Shown here one piece after another: positions 44,518 through 52,860 of a stretch of DNA of 64,000 bases. Position numbers and translations under genes: made by a program. Position 1 is the stretch's first letter, and each line of letters starts with the position of its first letter. A model generated the notes under the pieces. The model saw nothing but the letters and a program-made list of their open reading frames with translations. It was not told where the DNA came from and ran no database searches. This stretch comes from Flavobacterium anhuiense. Its GTDB lineage: Bacteria; Bacteroidota; Bacteroidia; Flavobacteriales; Flavobacteriaceae. The stretch lies in contig NZ_JUIV01000013.1 of assembly GCF_004151235.1 (NCBI RefSeq), positions 62,001 to 126,000 on the forward strand, given 5' to 3'.

Positions 44518-45429
44518 TTACTTTATACAATTAATAAGCGTCTTTTCTAAATCAGTAAATTGAAATTCAAAACCAGTTTTCTGAATTTTCTCTGACGAAA
44601 CCCGCTGTCCGGTTAATACGGCGACGCTCATTTGTCCAAGCATAATCTTTAATACAAAAGGAGGAACTTTGGGCAACCATATAGTATACTCATATAGTTT
44701 GGCAAGTGTTTTAGAAAATCGAGCATTTGTTGTATTATCTGTTATACAAGCATTGTATGCGCCTTCTAGTTTGGTGTCTTCAATGCTTTTTAAATAAATC
44801 TGACATAAATCTTCAATATGAATCCAAGGCAGATATTGCTTGCCAGAACCTAAAACAGCTCCAAAACCTGATTTAAATGTGGGAGTCATTTTTTTTAGAA
44901 AACCTTCGTTTTTACCTAAAACGATGCCAGTTCTAATTTTAACGGTTCGAATATTTAAAGAACCGATTTTATCTGCAGCATTTTCCCATTTCTGGCAGGT
45001 TATGCCTAGAAAATCATCGGCAGGTGGTGTGTTTTCAGTGCAAATTTTATGACTCGTAATAGCGCCATAAATTCCAATACCCGAAGCAGAAACAAATGCT
45101 TCCAGTTTTTTATTGTTTTTCTCTAAAACAGAATAGATCATTTCGACAGGTCTAACGCGGCTTTCAATAATGGCTCTTTTACGTCTTTTGGTCCATCTTT
45201 TTTCGACAATGCCTTCACCAGCGAGATGAATAATGTAATCAGCATTTAGAACCGCATTTTTGTCAATATAGTTTTTCTTAATATCCCATTTGTAATACGT
45301 AACTCTTGGAGTATTTTCTCTATCAGAACGGCTCAAAACAGACACAGAAAAGCCTGCTTCGATGAGAACATCTGTTAAATGTTTTCCAATGAAACCACTT
45401 CCGCCTGTTAATAGAACATTTTGAGCCAT
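44518..45429 (-). CDS. TIGR01777-type NAD-dependent epimerase
   Basis: 303 residues. The N-terminal Rossmann motif LLTGGSGFIGKHL is at about 6-18; ADYIIHLAGEGIVEKRWTKR marks this family, and the C-terminal part includes GSGKQYLPWIHIEDL. Members lie often with cell-division or lipid genes (E. coli YfcH), with unknown substrate. It ends 4 bases after the YceI gene, converging with it. Confidence 0.88.
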   Translation of the reverse strand: MAQNVLLTGGSGFIGKHLTDVLIEAGFSVSVLSRSDRENTPRVTYYKWDIKKNYIDKNAVLNADYIIHLAGEGIVEKRWTKRRKRAIIESRVRPVEMIYSVLEKNNKKLEAFVSASGIGIYGAITSHKICTENTPPADDFLGITCQKWENAADKIGSLNIRTVKIRTGIVLGKNEGFLKKMTPTFKSGFGAVLGSGKQYLPWIHIEDLCQIYLKSIEDTKLEGAYNACITDNTTNARFSKTLAKLYEYTIWLPKVPPFVLKIMLGQMSVAVLTGQRVSSEKIQKTGFEFQFTDLEKTLINCIK

Positions 45430-45527
45430 AATAGTTTATAATATATTTAACAGTCTAACTTGTTTAAGGATTAGTAAAGGTACTTAAACAATCCTTATCT
45501 TTAGGGCGAATTCTAAATTATAATGAA

Positions 45528-46187
45528 ATGGCGACTAAAAAAAAGACAATCACAAAGGATGATATAGTCTCAAAATACATGAATGAAGTTTTAGAAAAAG
45601 GACAAAAGCCTAAATCGGTTTATCATTTTGCAAAGGAAAATGATTTTACAGAAGCTGAGTTTTATGCTTTTTTTGGAACATTAGAAGGTTTAGAAAAAGA
45701 AATATTCCGACTGTTTTTTGAAAATACAGTCAATCTTCTTCATAAGAACGAAGAATATCAAGGATATGATATGAAAAACAAAATGCTGAGTTTTTATTTT
45801 ACTTTTTTCGAAATACTTACTGCCAATAGAAGCTATGTCTTGCAATCGCTTAAGATTGACAGAAATCCGCTTAAAAATTTAGTACAGCTAACCACACTTC
45901 GAAATAGTTTTAAAGAATATGTTTCTGAAATCCTGACAGACGATTACAGACTAGAACAGGAAAAGTTTCAAAAGTTTCAGGAAAAAGCCATTCAGGAATC
46001 TTCTTGGTTGCAATTAATGTTGACAATTAAATTCTGGATGGAAGATGAATCTCCTGCTTTTGAGAAAACCGATATTTTCATTGAAAAATCAGTTAATGCA
46101 TCATTTGAATTAATGAATGTAGCACCAATGAATCATCTGATAGATTTCGGAAAATTTTTGTTCAAAGAAAAAGTATACAGCAGATAA
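45528..46187 (+). CDS. TetR-like transcriptional regulator
   Basis: 219 residues. The N-terminal helix-turn-helix contains KPKSVYHFAKENDFTEAEFYAFFGTLEGLEKEIF, close to the TetR pattern, and the C-terminal part is all-helical, as in ligand-binding domains. Its stop codon overlaps the ATG of the ABC1 kinase by one base (TAATG). The unusual aspect is a regulator cotranslated with a kinase-like protein. Confidence 0.8.
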   Translation: MATKKKTITKDDIVSKYMNEVLEKGQKPKSVYHFAKENDFTEAEFYAFFGTLEGLEKEIFRLFFENTVNLLHKNEEYQGYDMKNKMLSFYFTFFEILTANRSYVLQSLKIDRNPLKNLVQLTTLRNSFKEYVSEILTDDYRLEQEKFQKFQEKAIQESSWLQLMLTIKFWMEDESPAFEKTDIFIEKSVNASFELMNVAPMNHLIDFGKFLFKEKVYSR

Positions 46188-47491
46188 TGAAAACAATCGA
46201 TTATATTCCGACCTCAAAAATAGAAAGAGCAGGAAAATTGGTTCAGACAGGTGCTAAAATCGGTGTAAACTATGTGAAACATTATGCCGAGAAAATAGTA
46301 AACCCAGATCTGACCCGTGATAAACTAAACGAGAATAATGCCGAAGATATTTATGACGGACTAAAAAGCTTAAAAGGAAGTGCACTAAAAGTAGCTCAAA
46401 TGCTAAGCATGGACAAAAACTTTCTCCCGCAAGCTTATGTAGAAAAGTTTTCTTTATCTCAGTTTTCAGTTCCTCCGCTTTCTGCTCCGCTAGTTTTAAA
46501 AACTTTCAAAAGCAATTTTGGAAAAACGCCATATGAGATTTTTGACGAATTCAATCCAAATTCTGTAAATGCGGCAAGTATTGGTCAGGTACATTTGGCA
46601 AAGAAAGGCGATAAAAAACTGGCTGTTAAAATTCAATATCCAGGAGTTGCCAATAGTATTTCGTCAGATTTGGCTTTGGTAAAACCTATTGCGATTAGAA
46701 TGTTTAATCTGCAAGGAAAAGATTCTGATAAATATTTCAAAGAAGTTGAAGACAAACTAATTGAAGAAACAAACTATTTACTGGAATTAAAACAAAGTCA
46801 AGAAGTTGTAGAGGCGTGCAGTAAAATAGAAAATATCAGTTTCCCGAATTACTATCCAGAGTTTTCGTCAGAGAAAATCATTACAATGGATTGGATGACG
46901 GGAATTCATCTTTCTGAATTTACAGCTGTAAATAAAGATCAAGAAGTGGGCGACAAATTAGGTCAAGCACTTTGGGATTTTTACATGTATCAAGTGCATG
47001 TTTTGCGAAAAGTGCATGCAGATCCGCATCCGGGAAATTTTTTGGTAGATGATAAAAACCAATTAATTGCTTTGGATTTCGGTTGTATGAAACAGATTCC
47101 AGATGATTTCTACATTCCGTATTTTGAATTAATCAATAAAAACATACTCTCAGATCCAAATCTTTTTAATCAAAAATTATTCGAATTAGAAGTTCTAAGA
47201 GCAGATGATTCAGCTTCAGAAATAGAATATTTTACCAATATGTTTTTTGATTTGCTGTCTCTGTTTACGAAACCCTTTCAGAATGATTCCTTTGATTTCT
47301 CAGACGAGAAATTTTTTAATGACATAGCAGTATTAGGAAAACGTTTTTCAACCGACACTAATCTTAGAAAGATGAACGGAAACCGTGGGTCTAAGCACTT
47401 TATTTATATGAACCGTACTTTCTTTGGCTTATATAATTTAATGTTTGATTTGAAAGCGAAGATTGTGGTTGATAATTATTTGAAATACTAG
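46187..47491 (+). CDS. ABC1/UbiB-family atypical kinase
   Basis: 434 residues. The KxGQ-like motif (GSALKVAQM) near 67, the Ala-rich nucleotide loop NAASIGQVHLAKKG, the Lys of LAVKIQYPG, HADPHPGNFLV and the metal motif LDFGC. UbiB-type proteins support quinone synthesis or lipid homeostasis at membranes. This copy is coupled to a TetR-like regulator and has no quinone-synthesis neighbours. Confidence 0.88.
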   Translation: MKTIDYIPTSKIERAGKLVQTGAKIGVNYVKHYAEKIVNPDLTRDKLNENNAEDIYDGLKSLKGSALKVAQMLSMDKNFLPQAYVEKFSLSQFSVPPLSAPLVLKTFKSNFGKTPYEIFDEFNPNSVNAASIGQVHLAKKGDKKLAVKIQYPGVANSISSDLALVKPIAIRMFNLQGKDSDKYFKEVEDKLIEETNYLLELKQSQEVVEACSKIENISFPNYYPEFSSEKIITMDWMTGIHLSEFTAVNKDQEVGDKLGQALWDFYMYQVHVLRKVHADPHPGNFLVDDKNQLIALDFGCMKQIPDDFYIPYFELINKNILSDPNLFNQKLFELEVLRADDSASEIEYFTNMFFDLLSLFTKPFQNDSFDFSDEKFFNDIAVLGKRFSTDTNLRKMNGNRGSKHFIYMNRTFFGLYNLMFDLKAKIVVDNYLKY

Positions 47492-47547
47492 AAGTTTAGA
47501 AATTCCAATTTTTTAAATTCCAAATTCCAATTTTATATGCATAGGCC

Positions 47548-47580
47548 TTTGTTAAAGTTTCAAGCTTTGACAAAGGTTTT
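47548..47580. repeat. CTTTGTTAAAG/CTTTGACAAAG palindrome
   Basis: Imperfect hairpin CCTTTGTTAAAGTTTC and AGCTTTGACAAAGG followed by T residues, just after the ABC1 kinase gene. It may be its terminator. It is related to CAAAGTTTTAAACTTTG near 14092. Confidence 0.55.
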
Positions 47581-47590
47581 TTTAGTTTAG

Positions 47591-47694
47591 TTTGTCATCC
47601 TGACGAAGGAAGGATCAAATTTGCAAATCGACAAAGGTCGGCTACATTCTGTGTGGAGTTTCTAGTGTGATCCTTCCTTCGTCAGGATGACAAA
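47591..47694. repeat. dispersed ~105-bp repeat with inverted ends, copy 3
   Basis: TTTGTCATCCTGACGAAGGA at the left and its reverse complement TCCTTCGTCAGGATGACAAA at the right, with the interior GTGTGGAGTTTCTAGTGTGATCC. It occupies much of the 300-base gap between the ABC1 kinase and the photolyase genes. Confidence 0.85.
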
Positions 47695-47790
47695 AATGAG
47701 AATAAATCTGCTAGATCTGCAAAATCTGCGAGAAACAAAATTTAAGCGTCAAGAAAAAACTTGAAACTTTAAACCTGAAACAAAAAAAAA

Positions 47791-49086
47791 CTATTTCAAA
47801 ATCCCAGCCTTGTAAGTAGCAATCGCACGATCTCTTGCAAAAGCATGATCAACCATTGGTTCATTATAGCCTAAATCAAATTCAGGAATCCATTTACGGA
47901 TGTATTCTCCTTTTGGGTCAAATTTCTGCTGTTGGATTTCGGGATTAAAAACTCTGAAATAAGGCGCGGCATCGCAACCTGTTCCTGCTGCCCATTGCCA
48001 GTTTCCTACGTTTGAAGCCAGTTCAAAATCTAAAAGTTTTTCGGCGAAATAAGCTTCGCCCCATCGCCAATCGATAAGCAAATGTTTGCATAAAAAACTC
48101 GCTACAACCATTCGAACGCGATTATGCATATAGCCAGTTTCGTTTAACTGACGCATTCCAGCATCGACCATCGGATATCCTGTTGTTCCAGAACACCAGC
48201 GTTTAAAGTCCTCTTCGTTATTTCGCCATTGAATGCCGTCGTAATTCGACTTGAAATTATGATTGACACAATTCGGAAAGCTAAACAAAATCTGAATAAA
48301 GAATTCTCTCCAGATTAATTCGCTTAAAAAAGTCTGATTTTTTCGGTTTGCCCAATTTACCAATTTACGAATACTCACAGTTCCGAATCGCAAATGTGGC
48401 GAAAGATAAGAAGTGCTGTCTAAAGCGGGAAAATCTCTTGTTTCTTTATACTGGGCAATTTGTGTTAAGTTGTGCGGCTTGACTTTTATATCGCTTCTTT
48501 CAAAACCAATTTCGGCTAAATCAGGAAAAGTAAATTTATTTTTCGCGAAATTGCTTTGAAACGGAACTGAGTCACATTCCGTAGCAGAGCCTAAAAAATG
48601 GTATTTCTCTAGCCATTTATTCTTATATGGAGTGTAAACCGTATATGGATTTCCATCTGCTTTTGTGATTTCTTTTTCCTCAAAAATAACATGATCTTTA
48701 TAAAAGAAAGTTTCAATGTTGTTTTCTTTTAATAAAGCAGTTATCGCTGTGTCGCGTTTAACGGCAAAAGGTTCGTAATCTTTGTTAAAGAAAACCGATT
48801 GAACATCAAATTTTTCGATAAGTGATTTCCAAACGTCTTTTGTTTTTCCTTTTTTAATTAAGATTGAAGAATCAAGTTTTTTTAATTCTGAGTTTATCTT
48901 TTCAAGCGAATCATAAATGAAAGTTACTCTAGCATCATTTTTTGTAAGATGTTCTAAAATGTCATCGTCAAAAATGAATAATGGAACAACAGGAAAATCT
49001 GATTGCAAAGCATGAAATAATCCCGTGTTGTCTTCTAAACGTAAATCGCGTCTAAACCAGAATAAAGTAACTTTTTGTTTTGTCAT
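47791..49086 (-). CDS. phrB: deoxyribodipyrimidine photolyase, class I
   Basis: 431 residues. N-terminal antenna-binding domain with VTLFWFRRDLRLEDNTGL; C-terminal FAD domain with WREFFIQ, RQLNETGYMHNRVRM, WRWGEAYFAEKLLDFELASN and QWAAGTGCDAAPYFRVFNP. These are the FAD-binding and DNA-repair signatures of class I CPD photolyases. It repairs UV dimers with blue light. It sits next to carotenoid genes, a common light-stress grouping. Two perfect palindromes lie 65-95 bases upstream. Confidence 0.93.
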   Translation of the reverse strand: MTKQKVTLFWFRRDLRLEDNTGLFHALQSDFPVVPLFIFDDDILEHLTKNDARVTFIYDSLEKINSELKKLDSSILIKKGKTKDVWKSLIEKFDVQSVFFNKDYEPFAVKRDTAITALLKENNIETFFYKDHVIFEEKEITKADGNPYTVYTPYKNKWLEKYHFLGSATECDSVPFQSNFAKNKFTFPDLAEIGFERSDIKVKPHNLTQIAQYKETRDFPALDSTSYLSPHLRFGTVSIRKLVNWANRKNQTFLSELIWREFFIQILFSFPNCVNHNFKSNYDGIQWRNNEEDFKRWCSGTTGYPMVDAGMRQLNETGYMHNRVRMVVASFLCKHLLIDWRWGEAYFAEKLLDFELASNVGNWQWAAGTGCDAAPYFRVFNPEIQQQKFDPKGEYIRKWIPEFDLGYNEPMVDHAFARDRAIATYKAGILK

Positions 49087-49150
49087 TATTGTATGAGATT
49101 TTTAAACACATAGAAACATAGATTTTGTTTTTCTTTTAAGAGTTTAGAAA

Positions 49151-49181
49151 GAAACTAGTTTCTAACACATAGCTATGTGTT
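49151..49181. promoter_or_regulatory. two adjacent perfect palindromes upstream of the photolyase
   Basis: GAAACTAGTTTC at 49151-49162 and AACACATAGCTATGTGTT at 49164-49181, separated by one base. They sit between the photolyase start and the stop of the SRPBCC gene. They may be an operator or a terminator of the SRPBCC gene; no T-run supports a strong terminator. Confidence 0.45.
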
Positions 49182-49187
49182 TAATTT

Positions 49188-49658
49188 TTAAGCTTTTTTA
49201 GAATTAAATAATTCTTCGATCTTATTAAATCTATAATCGAAAATACTTTTCAATTTATTTTTTACTACCAATCTATTCATGATTCTTCCCAAGATTCCGA
49301 AAGGTAGAGCATAATGAACAATATCTGTCATTTTGGTTTCGCCATCTGGCGTTGGTTCAAAGAAATGTTTATGATGCCACAATCTATAAGGACCAAATTT
49401 CTGAATGTCTACGAAATACTCGTTTTCTTGACAAGTGGTAATTTCGGTGACCCAAGACATTTTAATTCCGAAAAGAGGTTTTAAGGTGTACGTGATAATC
49501 TGTCCCTGATACATGCGTCTACCATCGTAATCTTGAATTTGGAAATTCATATTATCGAGCGTAATGGTTTGAAGGTTTTTGGGACTCGAGAAAAAATCCC
49601 AGCAATCTTCAATACTTGCATTGATATGTTGTACGGTTGCTATCTTGTATAATTTCAT
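49188..49658 (-). CDS. SRPBCC (START-like) family protein
   Basis: 156 residues. The pattern begins MKLYKIATVQHINASIEDCW with FSSPKNLQTIT near 24-34, and continues GQIITYTLKPLFGIKMSWVTEI, FGPYRLWHHKHFFEP, a helix-grip fold that binds lipids or hydrophobic ligands. In flavobacteria it is commonly found near carotenoid genes. Function in the pathway is unknown. Confidence 0.8.
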   Translation of the reverse strand: MKLYKIATVQHINASIEDCWDFFSSPKNLQTITLDNMNFQIQDYDGRRMYQGQIITYTLKPLFGIKMSWVTEITTCQENEYFVDIQKFGPYRLWHHKHFFEPTPDGETKMTDIVHYALPFGILGRIMNRLVVKNKLKSIFDYRFNKIEELFNSKKA

Positions 49659-49680
49659 AATCTCAAATCTTTTTTGAAAT

Positions 49681-49786
49681 ACGTGAGCGTTAGGGATTGA
49701 ATTGAAGCTCTATTTGCGGCAGGCTTTTTCTGCCTGACATAAAAAAGGGGGAACGAAAAGCCCGATCCGGCGCTGCGGAAACGCCC
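49681..49786. other. GC-richer intergenic element, possibly a structured RNA or relic
   Basis: The interval between crtZ and the SRPBCC gene reads, on the plus strand, ACGTGAGCGTTAGGGATTGA, a hairpin GGCAG...CTGCC at 49718-49734, then GAACGAAAAGCCCGATCCGG and a GGCG...CGCC hairpin. The base composition is unlike the AT-rich neighbourhood. No coding frame. I cannot name it. Confidence 0.45.
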
Positions 49787-49794
49787 AAATAATT

Positions 49795-50235
49795 TTACAT
49801 TTTATAATATTTGAATGGTACGAATAGCATTCCAAAACATTCTCCTTTTTCTTTGCCTAAATGTTTGTGGTGTATTTTATGCGCCTTTCTAAGTCCGATG
49901 AGGTATTTGTTTTTAGTGTTTTTAAACCATTTAAAACGCTGATGGATTAATACATCATGAATTAGAAAATAACAGACTCCATAAAGTGTGATTCCGCAGG
50001 CAATAAAAAACAAATAATTGAATTCGCCTTGAACACCAAAATAAAATAAGATAATACTAGGAGTAGCAAAAATGACAAAGAAAATATCGTTGCGCTCAAA
50101 AGTGTTTTCGTATTTCGGCTGATGATGATCGGCATGAAAATACCACATAAAACCGTGCATAACGTATTTATGAGTTAGCCACGTCACACATTCCATAAGG
50201 AGAAAAACGCCTAAAAAGATTAAAAAAGAAATCAT
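49795..50235 (-). CDS. crtZ: beta-carotene hydroxylase, fatty-acid-hydroxylase fold
   Basis: 146 residues with four hydrophobic segments. The di-iron histidine motifs are HKYVMHGFMWYFHADHH in the N-terminal half and IHDVLIHQ with KAHKIHHKHLG in the C-terminal half. CrtZ adds hydroxyls at C3/C3' of beta-carotene to give zeaxanthin, the expected yellow pigment of flavobacteria. It follows crtB on the same strand, across 276 bases containing a dispersed repeat. Confidence 0.92.
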   Translation of the reverse strand: MISFLIFLGVFLLMECVTWLTHKYVMHGFMWYFHADHHQPKYENTFERNDIFFVIFATPSIILFYFGVQGEFNYLFFIACGITLYGVCYFLIHDVLIHQRFKWFKNTKNKYLIGLRKAHKIHHKHLGKEKGECFGMLFVPFKYYKM

Positions 50236-50342
50236 TTTATAAATGTTGATGTTTTAAAATTATTGTTTTATTGTTGTTGAGTTTAGCTTTGGATTATAAA
50301 AGATTGACTCAAAAGAGTTTTTTTATTGACGATTCCCTCATT

Positions 50343-50473
50343 TTTGTCATTTCGACCGAAGGGAGAAATCTTCGCAAGTAGCTCCTCAACAGTATGCCAA
50401 TCTTTGTGGAGTTTCTCGTGGAGATTTGCTTCGCCAGTTCGCTATCGCTCGAGTTTCCTTCGTCGAAATGACA
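50343..50473. repeat. dispersed repeat with inverted ends, copy 4 (long form)
   Basis: TTTGTCATTTCGACCGAAGG at the left and CCTTCGTCGAAATGACAA at the right. It is about 25 bases longer than other copies because of an insertion including TTCGCTATCGCTCGAG. It fills most of the gap between crtB and crtZ. Confidence 0.8.
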
Positions 50474-50511
50474 ATTTTGGGCTTAAATGTAATGCTTTAC
50501 AAGATGAATTT

Positions 50512-51351
50512 CTATACCAACTTCAATTTATAAGTCACAAAAGACTGCGCCAAAAGTCCTGCTTTTGTATAATTGGAAACTCGAATTCTTGAATTTCCAA
50601 TTTCATAGTAAGGCGTGTTTTTTAGCTTTTTCAATAATTTTTTATAATAAACATAAGCTGTGTAAACACCGAATTTGGCTTCGATAGGAAGTTTTACAAT
50701 TCCTTGATAAGCAATTCTGAAATCTTCTTCGATTTCTTTAATGATTTGTGTTTTAGAGTCTTCTGTGAAATTATTCAGATTTACACCAGGAAAATAAGTT
50801 CGATTCAAGATGGTGTTGTCGTCTTTTAAATCTCTCAGGAAATTTACTTTTTGAAAAGCCGAGCCTAAACGCATAGCTTCATTTTTCAATTGTTCGTATT
50901 TGTGTTCTTTTCCAGAAACAAAAACTTTCAAGCACATCAGTCCAACGACATCTGCAGAGCCGTAAATGTAATCTATATACTCAGCTTGTGTCTGATAATT
51001 TGATTTTATCAAATCCATTTTCATACTTTTCAAAAAAGCCTGAACTAAGTCGTCTGTAATATTATATTCTTTTACAGTCTGCTGAAACGAATTTAAAATA
51101 GGATTTAAACTGATGCCTAATTGCATTGCTTTATAATATTCTTTTTCAAAATCTTCAATGAGATATTCTTTTTCATAATCATGAAAAGAATCTACAATTT
51201 CATCAGCAAAACGAACAAATCCATAAATGCTGTAAATGGCATCACGAATACTTGGTGAAAGCATTTTAACAGCAAGTGAAAATGATGTACTGTAATTTTT
51301 AGTTACGAGTTTGCTGCACTTGAAAGAAACGGCGTCAAATAGTGATTTCAT
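50512..51351 (-). CDS. crtB: phytoene synthase
   Basis: 279 residues. The two Asp-rich motifs are FADEIVDSFHD near 47-57 and LRDLKDD near 175-181, typical of squalene/phytoene synthases, and MLSPSIRDAIYSIYGFVRF marks the first helix. It condenses two geranylgeranyl diphosphates to phytoene. It starts 3 bases after the crtI stop on the same strand, so crtI and crtB are one transcript. Confidence 0.93.
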   Translation of the reverse strand: MKSLFDAVSFKCSKLVTKNYSTSFSLAVKMLSPSIRDAIYSIYGFVRFADEIVDSFHDYEKEYLIEDFEKEYYKAMQLGISLNPILNSFQQTVKEYNITDDLVQAFLKSMKMDLIKSNYQTQAEYIDYIYGSADVVGLMCLKVFVSGKEHKYEQLKNEAMRLGSAFQKVNFLRDLKDDNTILNRTYFPGVNLNNFTEDSKTQIIKEIEEDFRIAYQGIVKLPIEAKFGVYTAYVYYKKLLKKLKNTPYYEIGNSRIRVSNYTKAGLLAQSFVTYKLKLV

Positions 51352-51354
51352 TTT

Positions 51355-52821
51355 TTAAGATCTAAATGATTTTTGAATTAATTCAGCTGCTAGTTTTCCT
51401 GAAATTAAAGCAGGCGGAACACCTGGTCCAGGAACAGTTAACTGTCCTGTAAAATATAGATTCTTGACTTTTTTGCTTTTTAATTTTGGTCTTAGAAAAG
51501 CCGTTTGTAATAGAGTGTTAGCCATTCCGTAGGCATTCCCTTTGTAAGCGTTATAGTCGTTTACAAAGTCATTTTTGCAGAACGACTTTTTAAAGATAAT
51601 GTTATTTTTAATTTTTTGTTGTGTAAGTGCTTCAAAACGAGTGATTATCTTTTCAAAATATTCTTCTCGTAAGTTTTGATTGTCTTCAATTCCGGGTGCG
51701 AGCGGAATTAAGAAAAATCCAGATTCCATTCCGTCTGGCGCTGCAGTTTTATCTGTTTTGGATGGAAAATTAGCGTAGAACAACGGTGCTTCTGGCCATT
51801 TTGGATTATCGTAAATATCTGCTGCATGCTGATTGAAATCGACATCAAAAAATAAAGCGTGATGTGAAATGTTTTCTATTTTTTTATCGAAACCAACAAA
51901 AAATAGGAGAGAAGACGGGGCAAAAACTCTATTTTCCCAATATTTTTCAGAGTACATTCTGTGTTCTTTTTCGAGTAGAGTTTCAGAATGATGATAGTCG
52001 GCACCACTTAAAACAACATCTGCTTTTATGGTTTCGCCATTAATTATAATTCCTTTTGCTGTTTTGTTTTCAACGATTATTTTTTCGATTGCCGCATTGG
52101 TTTTAATAGTAACACCAAGTTCTAACGCCAATTTTTCTATTCCTCGAATAACATCAAACATTCCAGTTTTAGGATGCCAAGTTCCTAAGCCGAAATCGGC
52201 ATAATTCATAAAATTGTAAAAAGATGGTGTCTTAGTCGGTTTTGCTCCAAGAAATAAAACTGGAAACTCGAGAATCTGAATTAATCTTTCGTTCTTAAAA
52301 TTTTTCCGAATATCAGTGCTTACGTTTCTAAAAAACTGATTGAGTTTTAATATAGTTTCTTTTGTAATTAATTCAAGAGGCGAAATTCCAGGGCGATAAA
52401 CCAAATCTTTAATAGCAATATCATAGTTGCTTTTGGCTTGGTCGATAAAGATTTGCAGTTTTTGACCGCTTCCTTTTTCAATGGTTTCAAAAGTACATTT
52501 TATTTCCTCGAGATTGTCATAAATACTGATGAAATCGTTAATTCCAAAATACACTCGATATGCTGGACTCAATTTTATCAGCTCGTAATAATCAGAAGGT
52601 TTTTTATTGAAATCTTGAAAAAAGCGTTCGAAGACATCGGGCATCCAATACCAGCTTGGCCCCATGTCAAATGTAAAACCTTCTTCTTTGAATTGTCTAG
52701 CTCGCCCTCCAATAGTACTATTTTTTTCATAAATAGTTACTCTGTTTCCTTGCTGGGCAAGGTAACAAGCGGCTGCCAAAGAAGAGAAGCCAGAACCTAT
52801 TATTTGGATAGTTTTTCTCAT
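51355..52821 (-). CDS. crtI: phytoene desaturase, CrtI type
   Basis: 488 residues. The N-terminal FAD motif GSGFSSLAAACYLAQQG is at about 10-26, then GRARQFKEEGFTFDMGPSW; the C-terminal segment includes NLYFTGQLTVPGPGVPPALISGK. CrtI converts phytoene to lycopene through four desaturations. It is 39 bases downstream of the CarH-like regulator gene and has its own -7 element in that gap. No lycopene cyclase gene is in the cluster. Confidence 0.93.
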   Translation of the reverse strand: MRKTIQIIGSGFSSLAAACYLAQQGNRVTIYEKNSTIGGRARQFKEEGFTFDMGPSWYWMPDVFERFFQDFNKKPSDYYELIKLSPAYRVYFGINDFISIYDNLEEIKCTFETIEKGSGQKLQIFIDQAKSNYDIAIKDLVYRPGISPLELITKETILKLNQFFRNVSTDIRKNFKNERLIQILEFPVLFLGAKPTKTPSFYNFMNYADFGLGTWHPKTGMFDVIRGIEKLALELGVTIKTNAAIEKIIVENKTAKGIIINGETIKADVVLSGADYHHSETLLEKEHRMYSEKYWENRVFAPSSLLFFVGFDKKIENISHHALFFDVDFNQHAADIYDNPKWPEAPLFYANFPSKTDKTAAPDGMESGFFLIPLAPGIEDNQNLREEYFEKIITRFEALTQQKIKNNIIFKKSFCKNDFVNDYNAYKGNAYGMANTLLQTAFLRPKLKSKKVKNLYFTGQLTVPGPGVPPALISGKLAAELIQKSFRS

Positions 52822-52829
52822 TTGTTTAA

Positions 52830-52837
52830 CAAATATA
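52830..52837 (-). promoter_or_regulatory. crtI promoter -7 element with flanking inverted repeat
   Basis: TATATTTG on the minus strand, 9 bases before the crtI start. GTTTAA (52824-52829) and TTAAAC (52846-52851) form an inverted repeat around it, a possible binding site for the MerR-family protein encoded just upstream. Confidence 0.45.
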
Positions 52838-52860
52838 AGAAAAACTTAAACAAAAATAAA

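Noticed and set aside
50326..50592. 88-residue rightward frame between crtZ and crtB
   Set aside because: It crosses a dispersed repeat and the antisense of the crtB end.
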